This document shows, piece after piece, positions 48,236 to 61,873 of a stretch of DNA of 64,000 nt. This DNA comes from Proteromonas lacertae (Eukaryota; Sar; Bigyra; Opalinata; Proteromonadidae): positions 1-64,000 of the forward strand of contig NGBS01000325.1 in assembly GCA_002245135.1 (NCBI GenBank). The letters are read 5' to 3'. Numbering within the stretch: the first letter of the stretch is position 1; each line of letters starts with the position of its first letter. The notes below the pieces were generated by a model that worked only from the letters and a program-made list of their open reading frames with translations, had not been told where the DNA came from and did not search any database. The position numbers and the translations under genes are program-made.

Positions 48236-51200
48236 CTAAAAAATCTGTTGAACATTTTGGTGAGTAAAATAGTTCTTTATTGTTTTCTTCAATTCATCAA
48301 CATCATCTATATAACAATAATAATTTCAATAATACATTTCAATTTTTCTAATGATTGACCTTTAAATGTATTTTGTTTAATACATGTTTCACCAACAACA
48401 ATACAATGATCAATTACATCAAAAGGAATATAAATTTCACCATTCTGTTTTGCCAATCTATCAATTATCCAATCATTCAATATTTCCAAGCTTTCAAACA
48501 GCATATTATGATTTAGAAAACTCAATATCAATGGAGTTAATGCATTTCCATTATTAGAATATAAAAATGAATCTATTAACCATTTAGGAATGAAATTATT
48601 GTCATTAAAAATTGTAGTAAGAGTTGTTTCATGTAAAGATATACTCTCACTTTCATTACAGGTCTATTTACAATAAAAACAATAATAATATACTTTTAAA
48701 TAATATTGTAATAAATATTCATAATATTTATTCTTTTTAATTCCATGACCTTCTACATTTTGAAATTGCCATCCTGGTAAAACTACATTATTATTATTAT
48801 TATCATTTAAATATTCTTTTGTTATATTTTCTACTAATGAAATCATTGAATTGTGGTAAACTTTACAGAATTTATTACACAATTCATAATCTTTTAAATT
48901 ATTATTATTATTTTGAGATGATGATAATAACAATTGTTGATATATTTCTAGTGGTTTTAAATGATAATAAGTTCCTGTTTTATGTAACTATGAAATATAA
49001 ATAATATATTTAAATAATACTAAGGATAATTGCATTTCAGAATAAACTAATCCTTTTTCAAGTATTTCTTCTGTTACTTTTGTATTATAATTTCCTGTAA
49101 TTGAAGCATCATAAATACATTCAAAATTCAACCCTTCAAAAGTAGTAACATTATCATTTTGTACAAGTTTAAGTGAATTTATACATAAATGAAATGAAGT
49201 AATTATATCATTCATTATTTCTTCTTTTATTTTCATATCAATATTGATATCTTGGTATAATCTAATTATATAAGAATAAATTATTCTTGCAGCTTTTATA
49301 TATTCCTGTTTCATATAATAATAACAATAGAATTGTTTATAATAGTTAGGTGAAGCTAAAGATAATGATGTTGAATGTGTATTTACTTCTTGTAAAGTAA
49401 CTGGATGGAATTGGCAAATACTATTACAGATACTATCATCAAAATGTAACTATATATAAATAATATATAAATAATATAAATACATCTTTATTGATTAACC
49501 ATTTAAATCCATCATTTTCACATAAAAATCTGAAAAATGTTTTCCAATATTTGTTATCATCATTATTATCTTCTAAAAATGGTAATTTCAAAAGACAAAT
49601 ATCAAAATTCTTTAGTTCCAAGTTACTTTGGAATATCTTTATATTGATATTGTTTATAAATATATCATCATAATTGTTTAATTGGCTAACTACATCCAGT
49701 AAAATGAAGCAATAATCAGATATTTGTTCTATTCATAATAATAACAATATATATATATATATATACGATTTGCACCACAATATTGATAATAGCCAATTAT
49801 CTTCATTATATAATCCACTTTTTCTTGTAACTATAATAAGAATAAATAAACATATAATAAATATATACATCAATGGGTATTATTTGATTAAACAATTCCA
49901 CAGATTTCCTAATATAACTATCAGCTTCTTCTTCTCTTTTGAATTGCTTTGCATCTGTTGCTTTAATGATATAATAATAACCTAAAACATCCAGCCATTT
50001 TCTTCGACTATCCATTGTATGATCAAGTCTATAATAATAATCAAAATATAAATATACTCATTATAAAGTGGATATTTTCTTTCTAATTCAGCTAATGGAT
50101 ATAAATATGACTTCATTATCTGATTTTTGTCATTATTAACGATATTTAGTAAAATCTAACATGAAATAGATATAATGTATATATACTTCATAATCATTAT
50201 TCATCAATACACTTTCAGTTAATAATAAAATAGCAGAAATGACATTCCATGAATAATCATTAGTCTAAATAATATAATGTAATATATATATATATATATA
50301 TATATACTATTGATCGATTGTAGAAATCATTATGTATTAGTTGAGTATAAACGTATGGCAATACTGTAGTAATGTTCTTTATAGTAACTACATCATCATC
50401 TTCATTGTATAATAAATCACAACCGCATAATAAACATAAACGATATAATTTCTATTAATAAAACATATATATATATCTAATAATTATACAATTGTCATAG
50501 TTTGTAGACTTGGTATAATAATGGAATATAAATCATCATAATTCTAAATAAAATAAAAACTTGAAAATATATATAATATACTTCAATTTGTTGAGATGGT
50601 ATTCTTTTGATGATATAATAAACCAAAGTGCCAAATGAAATAATGAAATTAAATCGATATAAAATCTCATCTCTCAAAGCATTCACAATTAAAACACTAT
50701 TTTGACAAAAGACTATACAAAATAAATATAGTAAATAAATTATACAATTATTAACAAGCATTTCACCTTTAATTATTTGGTTCTCATCTCTTACATCATT
50801 TTCATTACATAAATCATATTGTTGTATAAATTCTTTAAGAAATTGAGTCATTTCATTGATAAGATTGAGAGTATTAGTTAATTTAGACTGTAATTCTTTT
50901 TCATCTAAAGACAAACACTTTTCTGATAAAATATAATTCACATTTTTATCAAATAATTCACTCAATGTAATAGAATCAGTAACAGGAGCAGCAGAAGAAT
51001 AAAATGAATCTAAAAATAAATATGTCAAATGAGATTGTTCCATTATATTACCAATGTAATTAATAATATTTAACAAATCTTTCTGAGATTCAGAAATTGT
51101 AAAACCTAATTGATATTGCGTAATATTTCCACTGTTATATAAATAAGATATAAATCCATTATGAATAATGATTACATCAGAATTATTGCCGTTTATTGTA

Positions 51201-52659
51201 CCAAATCCAATACATTGGAATATATCTTCTTCTTCTTCTTCTTCATTGATATAAAATTCATTTAATTTGGTGAGTAAACCAAATGGTGATTTTGTATTAC
51301 ATTCTTTATCTAAATATATATCACTTAATAGACTCTATTCAATATAAAATAATAATAATAAAATAATATACAATTTCATAATGAATATTCTTTGAAGAAT
51401 CAAAACATGTTAAACAATCACTACTTCTCTCACTATCTCTAAAATTCCATAAAATATATAAATTATGATCGTTTTGATTGTATATATAATTATTTAAAGT
51501 ATAGATATTATTATGAATAACTTCATTATCTTTTTCTTCAATTTCCATTTCATTTGAATTTGTATTTTCTGTTGCGTTGGTCTTTATAACTTTGTCTATT
51601 GCATTCATGAATGAGATTTGACATATGTAATTATCTAATTTCATTTGTAATATATACAATCTATTTGATAAATAAATATAATATAATATACATTCTTTGA
51701 TTCTTTTCATTGGTTGTTATAATTATCATTTCATATTCATTTCTATTGGGTAATTCAAATACACTAATTCTAGTAAATGAATTAATAAATGAATTATTAT
51801 AAAATGAATTTAACACTTTGTCATTGAATATTCTCTTCTTTGTAGTTGTATTATATACTTCTATACTTCCATTTGACATTAATATAATAATGAAATTATT
51901 TATATTCTTAAATGTCACTATATGAACCTCTTTATTTTCATCTCCAAAGATGGCATTGTATATAAATGAATGAGTTTCAGTTGAAAATGTATTTACATGT
52001 ATTTGATTGTCTTTTGTAATTTCTATTGATAATACATCACCTGATTGTTGACGTGTAACGGTAAAATGAAAAGGATCGATCCATTCAGCCAATAGAAAAT
52101 CATTTAAATCAGTTGAACCATAAATATCACATAATTCATTGCTTTTAGTGAGTTTGAAGAATGGATATTTCGACTGAAAATTGCCAATATCGAATACATA
52201 CCTTAACACATTACAATTGATTAGAATTATTGATAAAATGACTTTATTTCCTTCTCTGTAGAAATTCAATCCACCATGAAGAATATTCACATAAAAATCA
52301 ATTTTGAATTTGTTTTGAATTAATTCGTGGGAGTATGATTGTTCTAAAACTGTCAAAGTATAACCATTAATAGTCCAAATAAGCACTCTCGATGATAAAG
52401 GGTTTGATTCATTGATTATTTCAAATGAAGATCCTTCTGTCGCTATAAATGAATTAATATTCTAAGGAATACAGTATGGTTGATGAAAACAAAGAGATTC
52501 CAATGATTCAATTTGCTCTACTTGCGGTACTCTTTCATATACAACATCTTCAAATTCATGACAATCAATAAATGGAACTTCTCGATGATAATTATTCATT
52601 TTAAAAATGAATTTGACTTGACTTGACTCGAGGTTTGTCATCATGAAATTTTGTTCCAT
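48236..52659 (-). CDS. Nup160/Nup120-like nucleoporin
   Basis: This is a long multi-exon gene of about 1,300 codons. The N-terminal part looks like the Nup160 beta-propeller: NFYREGNKVILSIILINCNV then LRYVFDIGN fits the family's 'vvvlivT..svyRl.fph', followed by LAEWIDPFHFTVTRQQSGD and NGSIEVYNTTTKKR. The middle is alpha-helical. Near the end, NHNMLFESLEILNDWIIDRL and IYIPFDVIDHCIVV match the C-terminal helices of Nup160 (LL..aaeLlleYid, LPYtaIDrLL). The last exon ends THQNVQQIF at 48236. Many introns of 25 to 45 nt, often TA-rich, divide the helices. In the Y-complex this protein helps scaffold the nuclear pore. The start is uncertain: ATGs at 52659, 52644, 52641 and 52602 are all in frame. 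Confidence 0.65.
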
Positions 52660-54125
52660 CGTTTTTCTCAGCTTGCTATTGTTGTATATACCAATTTTAT
52701 TCTTTTTTGTTACTTACCCCATTTATATTTCCCATATCTATAATTTATAGAGCTCAACTATCATCCTGTTCTGAATTTGCCACTTTAGGTAAAGTTATAA
52801 CATTAGATAATAGTAATTTTACAGAGATTGTTGATAAAGAAGGTATAATCGTAGTAAATTTATTGTATAGAAATGATTTTTGTGGAGTTTTATCAAGATG
52901 GTTGTGGAGCATGCAAAAAAGTTGCACCAACATGGCAAAAACTTCCAACTGATTTGAAAGAACAAGGAATAAATGTTGCAATAGCACAAGTATATAATAA
53001 TCTCTTTTCTAACTCCAATAATAATAGGTAAACGGTCCATTAAGTCCAGAATTAATGTCATCCTACGGAGTAGCAAGTACACCAACATTCATATTATTCA
53101 AAGGAGTATAAATTCCCAAAATTCATATAAATTATAGAATCACACAATGCCAGAATATTACCAAGGTGCTCGTCATAAAGAAGCGTTTATTTACATGATC
53201 AAGAAATCCTTAGGAATGAAAGAACTCGGTTCACCAGCAGTTCAAATCGATGATGAGAGTGAATTATTCAAATATATATTCTGGAGAGGAAATGCCAATA
53301 ATAAAATGGAACCTGTATTAGTAGGATTTTTCCCATCAGTATAAATACCTTTATATTATTTTATATTAAAAATAGAAAGATATTCCAGAATATCAAGTTT
53401 TTCTCAAAGTTGTACTTGATTTTATTGATTTTACCAGAGTTGTTGAAACTTCTACGAAATTTGCTGAAACTTTTGCAGTTCCAACTGATAAACCATCCTT
53501 AATATTATACAGAGATTTTGATGAAGGTAAAACAGTTTATGATGGTGAATGGGAAGTAGAAGAAATAAAGAAAACAATGAAAGAATTATTAATTCCAATG
53601 GTTTATAAAGTTGATCATGATAATTTAAGATCGTATTTTTATATATAATTATTTTCTATATATATAGTGTATCAAATGATTTAAAAGATGGATTTCTAGT
53701 GCATGTATTTGTAAGTGAACAAGTATATACTGATGATTATGCTGATATTAAGGATGAATTATATGAAAAAGTAATCATGCCAAGAATAGAAAGTGGTAGT
53801 TTAAAAAGAGGTAATTTCACTATTGGTATTACAAACGGTGAGAAGTATAAGGGATGGTTGAAATTGTTTAAATTAGAGAATAATACTTTACCAGCTGCTG
53901 CTGCTTATTTCCCAGTATATAATTTTATATTTACGTTATTGTTAATAGAAAACTGATGCAAAATATCCATATGGTTCATTTTTATTCAAAGATAAATATC
54001 TTGAAACCGGTGATTTGATTGATAAATTAAAATTGAATATGTTGAAGGTTATTAGTGACAAAGAAATGACAGAAGGAGAGAAAATATTAAACATGATAAA
54101 CAAAGATAAAGAGACTGAATTATAA
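52643..54125 (+). CDS. Protein disulfide isomerase family protein
   Basis: The ATG at 52643 gives the signal peptide MKFCSIVFLSLLLLAQLSSC when a 66-nt intron (52685-52750) is removed. The thioredoxin domain follows: VITLDNSNFTEIVDKE, then MIFVEFYQDGCGACKKVAPT with a CGAC active site in place of the usual CGHC, and SYGVASTPTFILFKG with the cis-Pro. Two further thioredoxin-fold (b-type) domains follow without active-site cysteines (VLVGFFPS, FAETFAVPTDKPSLILYRDF, VHVFVSEQVYTDDY). The C-terminus ETEL resembles KDEL-type ER retrieval signals. So it is a soluble ER oxidoreductase or chaperone. The start overlaps the divergent nucleoporin frame by up to 17 bp. Confidence 0.82.
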
Positions 54126-54267
54126 AAAGATTTTAAATTCGTTTTAAATATATTGTGGTTGTTATTTTTCCATACCAACAATGTTTGAAATGATTAGAAA
54201 GTTGTTTAAAAATCAATTAAAATCTATATTGAATAGCCAATTATTTTACTTCTTTTTTAAAAGTCAG

Positions 54268-54896
54268 ATGTCGTTGTCTATCACTCAAACTATAAGGTTT
54301 CCTCGACCATTAAGTCCGAGATTTTCACCTATAAGATCACCTTTAGAAACTACTCAAAAGATTGCCGTATTCTAGAGAATGATTTTATGAAATTAGGTTT
54401 GTGGTCAGAATGAAGACTACACAACATCAGTAATGAGTATAGCTGAAAAAAATCAAATCAAGGCAATCAATTTCTATGTATTTTTCTTCACAGTGATAAA
54501 TATCTAGTACTCTTATGAAGACAATCACAACAGTTTTGGATATAGATGATGTAGACACAGTTCTTTGTGTATTGGATCCAAAATTGAAAACTTGTAACAG
54601 ATATTTATACCAATTTCTCAAACAATGTCAGAAATGTGATTATGATGGTAGTATAATACTTTTAGTCACAGGTATAAGCGTTGATTAAATATAATGTAGA
54701 TGAAATACCACCTAAACTCTACAGCACATTACAGAAAACACATATGATGGAATTTGATTCAATTCAGGTGTATAAAATCAACCTAGAAAATAAGAAAGAA
54801 ACAGCTACAGTGTTAAGAAAAGTATTAAAGAATCCTGTTTCAACACCAACAACAGTAGAATTTAATTTACTTTCTGTTAAAGTGTTTAGTATGTAG
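54268..54896 (+). CDS. Unrecognised small protein
   Basis: The ATG at 54268 starts MSLSITQTIRFPRPLSPRFS, a basic Pro/Ser-rich leader. After small introns (about 54369-54399, 54478-54520, 54672-54698) it reads CGQNEDYTTSVMSIAEKNQ, MKTITTVLDIDDVDTVLCVL, YLYQFLKQCQKCDYDGSIIL and DEIPPKLYSTLQKTH. One join (near 54510) is out of frame by one base in my reading. Alternating hydrophobic strands and a helix suggest a small alpha/beta domain. No family was recognised. An in-frame ATG at 54181 would add 29 residues. Confidence 0.45.
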
Positions 54897-55163
54897 ATCG
54901 GATAAATGTATATAGAAATTGTAGAGAAAGATAATTTTATGATTGTTTTTATTTTTTATTGTTTATCTTGTCTTTTGTGAGATGAATGATCTGTCGATTA
55001 TCAGCAGAATATAGATATTGTTGCATATAATGCTGATAAATTGCATTCTAAAATGTTTTACAAGCGATAATCTGAATCGTATACAATGGTTCTTTAATAA
55101 AGAGTATGTGGTTTTTAACCAATCATTCTTCATCAAAAATATTAATATTTTGATTAATACATT
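54897..55163. promoter_or_regulatory. Upstream region of SAH hydrolase
   Basis: This spacer of under 270 bp has a mixed-composition stretch (about 54985-55080) less AT-rich than other spacers. I could not identify a snoRNA or other RNA gene there with confidence. Confidence 0.3.
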
Positions 55164-56676
<1,513 letters not shown>

Positions 56677-56877
56677 ACATTAAATACAAGGATTAGACTG
56701 ACCTATAAATTGTTTGTTTGGGAAATAATAATCATATTACACGAAAGTGACTCAGAAGAATAGAATTTAATAAAACTATAGAAAAACAATAGAAAGATAT
56801 AATTTCTATTTTGAATAAAACTTCATAATCACTTTTCGTTGTAATAACAATCTCTGTTTGTCGTATCATTAAAGTAA

Positions 56878-58259
56878 ATGAGTGAAGAAGAGAATAAAGA
56901 GCTAATAGAGGAAAATAATCTATTGAACAAAGTATTCTTTTGAACTATTTTCTAAACTAGGATGGTGAAGAAGAAGAATCTTCTACTACAAAAATACCAG
57001 ATGCTCCAAGTACTAATTCATCCGATCCTATTTCTCCTTCAAAAGAGTTACCACAAGATTTCGTGATGGCATTATCTGGTTGTCAAATTACGTCCATAAA
57101 AGAAAGAGAGAATAGTGTAGATGTACATGATGATCTGGAAGGTCTAGCTCCATCTGATGATGAAATGGACGAAGAAGATGAAAAATCAGAAGCTTCTACA
57201 CCTAAAGCACCTAATACACCTCCAGTGGATAAAGAACTTGAAATGTACTTTTTACCTCTTGATGATGTAAATATGTATTTAAACAATTTCATCAAGAATG
57301 TATTTATTTATATGTTTATAACATTTAAATAGTGTCATTTCGATACATATGTATTTCGTGTACAAATAATCCAAGATTTAGCTTCAAAATCTGATGATCA
57401 ACAAAATACAAAGAGACCTATCTTGGATGAAATATTAAAGCTATTTAAAAGGCCAAGTGATAATAATTTTACATGTTATGAGTATGTATGTGTATATCAT
57501 TTATTTAATCTCAAAATTAATAAAGGAGTTCCAGTACCAAAGAAAATACCAAAATTCCTAGTAAATTTGAAAAGAGTCATTCCGGAAGTAAAGAAGAAAA
57601 TGAAAGAAATAGAGAATTACCAAAATACTATAAGTAGATTAGAAAAAGAAATAGAAAATGTTAAAAATGATAAAGCTCTTACAGAAAATACACTTTTGAA
57701 TGTAACAAATCAATATTTTACATCACCAGCAATATATTCTTCCAATTCTTTGTCTTCTTCAGCAAAACAGAAAAACAGTAAAGAATTGAAAGCCAGTCCA
57801 AAAATAACAATAAATGATGATGATGATATTTCATTAAGACCATTATCAACCACAGCAAAGTCAAAGAAAAGAATATCCTTCAGTGAGTGTGATTTCGTAT
57901 TTAATCCTGATAAAGGTACAGTAGAAAAAACACCTCCACGTAATAGCAGTATGAATAATGCAACAAGTCACTTGGATACTAATGTTACTTCTCCTTCTCG
58001 TTTTAGAAGTGTTAGTGATATGCCATCAAAGATTCCACCAGCTATGACTAGTAATACATTATCTACTACTTTAACTGCTAACAGATTGGCTGCCATTCGA
58101 CAAATGAATGGTAGGAAGAAGAAATCTCCTTTGTTGATGAAGAAGAATGATGATAGCGATGATAGTGATGGTTCTGCATCAAAAAGTCCAACAGCCAAGA
58201 AAACCAAACCTTCATTAATCAAAAAACCAACGAAAAGAACTGTAACAAAGAAAAATTAG
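56878..58259 (+). CDS. EH-like domain plus coiled-coil protein, paralogue 1
   Basis: The first of three tandem paralogues. Exon 1 is acidic (MSEEENKELIEENNLLNK). After introns at about 56935-56959 and 57300-57332 it reads CHFDTYVFRVQIIQDLA, YEYVCVYHLFNLKINKGVPV then PKKIPKFLVNLKRVIPE. The end resembles the last part of an EH domain (helix, then 'lP..lP..L'). A coiled coil follows (NYQNTISRLEKEIENVKND), then a Ser/Thr-rich, strongly basic tail ending KRTVTKKN. The helix-loop that would bind calcium or NPF ligands is poorly conserved. The role is probably in membrane traffic or the cytoskeleton, by analogy only. Confidence 0.6.
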
Positions 58260-58436
58260 TAATGAATATAAAAACTTAAAATAGTATGTTTTAGTATTAG
58301 ACAGAGATATTATGAATATAATTGTTTGTTGATGATATTTTTGTAAAACTTAATCAAACAAGTTTGACAAGCCAAGATTTTTATTACAGTTATATTATTG
58401 AAAACTCGTTGTTTATACACTATATAAAAATTATAA

Positions 58437-59381
58437 ATGTCACAAAAAAACAATAAAACAGATATGAACGCCATAGATCCTCCTGAAGGTTTGAAGAAAA
58501 TAAACACAAATTCAAGACCTCCTCCAATACCTAAAAAGTCTTCAATCAGTGATGAAGATGATGCAATAACACCGAAAGGTAATAATAAAAGTACACCTAA
58601 TCTAACTGTTAAAACAGATTCAAATAGTTATAATCCAGCAACAGATGAACCTTTTTATGTCACATTGGATGAAATTAAGGATTATTGCTTATCCTTTTCA
58701 GTTTTAAGCGGTTTTAAAGGTAAGGTTGTTAAAGCTGATCTTCAAAAACGATGTTTAGATGAAAATGATAAAAATATACTGAAAACATTATGGCCAATCT
58801 GTGACCCAGAAGATAAAAAATGCTTAGATTTATTTAAATTCTTTTGTTATTCACATATTCGTCATGTTGTAACAGAATTAAATGTAGATATGCCTGATGA
58901 GATTCCTCCTTATTTAATGTCATTAAAAAAAGCAATTCCAAAGTTTCATGCTCATTTAATATGTCTTAAAGATATTGATGCACAAATAAATAACTTAAAA
59001 AAAGAAATGGAACAACTTGAAGAGGATAGAAGCATAGTTGATAATACATTAAAGAATATGTCAATGAAATATTTAGATAAACAAGAAATAGATGTATTGC
59101 CATTAGATGAGACTGATAGTAGACCGGAAGCAAGTAGTTGTAGATCAATGAAAATGCCAGAAAAGTCGTTCACTCAGAATAGATCAAATTCTATGACTTT
59201 TTCTGAAGATATGTCGAAGAAGAATGTTGTTGTATTACCAAAGTCTAGAAAGGAAAAAGTTACACAAATGAACTTTGCACAAAGATATTCACCATTATTG
59301 AAATCTACTAAAAGTGATTCACCTAGAAATAGAAAAAGCATTACCAAGAAGAGTTCTAGTGTTTCAACAAAGAAAGTTTAA
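58437..59381 (+). CDS. EH-like domain plus coiled-coil protein, paralogue 2
   Basis: The intronless frame of 314 codons is the clearest member. A Pro/Lys-rich leader (SRPPPIPKKSSISDEDD) precedes an EH-like domain: VTLDEIKDYCLSFSVLSGFK, GKVVKADLQKRCLD, NILKTLWPICDPEDKKCLDL, FKFFCYSHIRHVVTEL and MPDEIPPYLMSLKKAIP. This order (helix, G-x-hydrophobic, IWxLxDxxxxGxLDxxEF, lPxxLPxxL) is that of EH domains in Eps15-type endocytic proteins. A coiled coil and a basic Ser-rich tail follow. The usual Trp of the second helix is kept in LWPICD; the EF-loop Gly is not. Confidence 0.65.
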   Translation: MSQKNNKTDMNAIDPPEGLKKINTNSRPPPIPKKSSISDEDDAITPKGNNKSTPNLTVKTDSNSYNPATDEPFYVTLDEIKDYCLSFSVLSGFKGKVVKADLQKRCLDENDKNILKTLWPICDPEDKKCLDLFKFFCYSHIRHVVTELNVDMPDEIPPYLMSLKKAIPKFHAHLICLKDIDAQINNLKKEMEQLEEDRSIVDNTLKNMSMKYLDKQEIDVLPLDETDSRPEASSCRSMKMPEKSFTQNRSNSMTFSEDMSKKNVVVLPKSRKEKVTQMNFAQRYSPLLKSTKSDSPRNRKSITKKSSSVSTKKV

Positions 59382-59600
59382 TAGAAACAGTGTAAATAAT
59401 TCGTTAGTTTTACTTATTTTTACTTTTATTCATCTTTACATTAGTATTAATTATTGTTTGTATGTTGATATATATTCAAAATCTTAATGTACTTCCTCTA
59501 TTGTGGTGAATACTCATTCACGAAAATCTATCCGTTATACAATTTTTTTTAATCTTTTGCTAAAATCTCATCAAAGGTTGCTTTATAAATTGTAAGAAAT

Positions 59601-60574
59601 ATGTCAGGCAAAATATCTCCTCCTGCTAAAATATCACCAAAGAATACACCAACGCAGGAGTCATCATCCAGTTATAAAACACCAACTCGTACATCTGTGG
59701 AAGCAGTTGATGGTTTACCGATAGGTTCAGGCGAGAGAAGAAAATCAATAACTGGGGAAGTTGACCATGGCTTTGATATAACTTTGGATGAAGTAAAAGC
59801 ATATATAAAGGATTTCTCATTAAAAGTATATTGCATTTATATAGATATAGTGTTCATTCCAACGTTTTCTTGGTAAAGCTCCATTTATGAAGACATTGAA
59901 AACAAAAGAAGAAACAGATGTATTTAATTAATTTTATATCTCTATAATTATAGTTATTCAATACAATCATTGAATTATGTGGTAAGAGTGATTCAAAGAC
60001 AATTTCATTATACGAATATGTGTGTTATTCACATATGAGACATTGTTTCTATGATAAAAGTTTAGAAATTCCAGACAAAATGCCACCTCAATTAACAAAA
60101 TTAAAAACCCAAGTTCCTAATATAAAAAAATATGTTGATCACTTACAGCAAGTAGAATCTCAAATTAAAGGATATCAAAACCAAATAAGTGCTTTAGAAG
60201 AACAGAGAGTTGGTGATATAATAGCTTTAGATGAGATTAACAAACACTATATTGATCCAAATGCTGGTTCTACTCCAATTCAGCCTGTACAAAATAGTCG
60301 TCGTCTTTCATATATTGATACAAGTGATCTTAGTTATGATGAAAACAATGGATCTGTGAGTATTAATGATTTACCAGAAGCAAGAAGAGAAGCTATTATG
60401 AGTCTTAATGACCCAAAGAGAGTGTCACCCTTAGTGAAATTAAAGGAAATGTACGATGATTTACCACCAGCACCTAAGAGTTCAAGTAATTCTTCAGGAA
60501 GAAAGAAAGAGAAGTTCTTTTCAAATTATAAACCAGAACCGATTGGAAGTTACCGTAGAAGGTCTATAATATAA
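59601..60574 (+). CDS. EH-like domain plus coiled-coil protein, paralogue 3
   Basis: The leader MSGKISPPAKISPKNTPTQE is Pro/Ser/Lys-rich. The domain reads DITLDEVKAYIKDFSLK, then after introns (about 59824-59848 and 59921-59952) LFNTIIELCGKSDSKTISLY, EYVCYSHMRHCFYDKSLEI and PDKMPPQLTKLKTQVPNI. A coiled coil (YQNQISALEEQRVGD) and a Ser-rich basic tail complete the family plan. One base must be dropped from the T run near 59866 to link the second exon. It is the most shortened of the three. Confidence 0.6.
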
Positions 60575-60674
60575 TTTAGAGTTTCTTAAAACTGTTATAT
60601 TTTTGTAAATTTGAATTTTGTTCTTGTTTTCTTAAGAAAATTCTAAAGTGTCGCTTCATTAATATTTCTTGATT

Positions 60675-61731
60675 ATGGCATCTTCTGTAAGCTCAACTGA
60701 AAAATTATCAAGTGGTTATCAATTTCCATACATTGGATTTGGGTATATTGATATAGATTTATATTTATCTTTAGTACTGTGTTTTTATTAGATCAAGAGG
60801 TTGTTAACAATGCAATTCGTAGTGCAATCTTAGCGGGTTATAGAGCCATTGACTGTGCCCCAGCATATGTATATTTAAAATTACAAGTTATAACTATTTA
60901 TAGAATAATGAGAAGTTATTAGGAGTTGCCATTAAGAAATGTATTGATGAAGGTCTTGTCAAAAGAGAAGAGTTGTTTATCACATCAAAATTATGGATGA
61001 CTGATTGTCATCCTGAATCCGTTGAGACAGCTTTAAAAAGAAGTTTAATGTTGCTTCAATTAGACTATTTAGATCTATATTTAATTCACTGGCCTGTTAT
61101 CTACACATTAAAAGAACCAAGAGATAAAACAGACTTAGAAGGATGGTTTGTTAAGAGTGTACCAGATGAACAAAAGATGGGTTATGATGCCGATCAATTT
61201 GCTAAAGTATGGCAAGAAATGGAGAAATTAGTGTATGCTGGAAGAATCAAATCTATTGGTGTTGCCAACTTTTCTAAGGTCAAATTAATGAATTTATTAA
61301 AAATAGCCAAAATAAAGCCTGCAAACATTCAAATGGAAATTCACCCATATAATGGTCAATATGAATACGTTGATTATTTAAAACAATTAGGAATGACAAT
61401 TACAGCATATCAATCCTTAGGAGGTGGTGAAGAGAAGATAGGTGACCATGAACCATTATTGAAGAATAAAGTGATTAATGATATTGCTAAAAAGCATAAT
61501 AAGAGTGTTGCACATGTGTTATTAAGATGGGCCATTCAAAGAGGAATTCATATCATTCCCAGAAGTTCAAATCCTGAACATGTCAAATCAAACCTTGATA
61601 TATTTGATTTTGAATTAGATAAGGAGGATTTGGAACATATTGAATCATTAGATACTCGTGCTAGAATCTGTTTTGGAGGATTCTGTGTTCCAAAAGGAAC
61701 TGATGTTAACAAAGCTATTTGGGACGAATAA
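60675..61731 (+). CDS. Aldo/keto reductase, copy 3
   Basis: This intact enzyme starts MASSVSSTEKLSSGYQFPYI. Introns at about 60744-60773 and 60869-60903 interrupt the N-terminal part as in the other copies. The catalytic set is complete: Asp and Tyr in DCAPAYNNEK, Lys in FITSKLWMTD and His in IHWPV. Further family blocks are GVANFSKVKLMNLLKI, AYQSLGGGEEKIGDHEPLL, RWAIQRGIHIIPRSSNPEHV and the C-terminus FCVPKGTDVNKAIWDE. It is clearly diverged from copies 1 and 2 but closest to them in this window, so the family has expanded locally. Substrates are probably small aldehydes or sugars. Confidence 0.92.
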
Positions 61732-61873
61732 ATTGTAATATCTTCTCTCTTTATTATTATTATTTATTGTTTTTGTTTGGTTAAATTTAAAGAACACAAA
61801 AATTCATTAAAATGTATTATAGAGAATATAATATTCATTGTGAATCACTTTTTTTCTTCAAATTATTCATTTT

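Noticed and set aside
54985-55090. Possible C/D-type snoRNA before SAH hydrolase (ATGA- and CTGA-like boxes)
   Set aside because: The boxes do not match consensus well, no terminal stem forms and no guide match can be judged.
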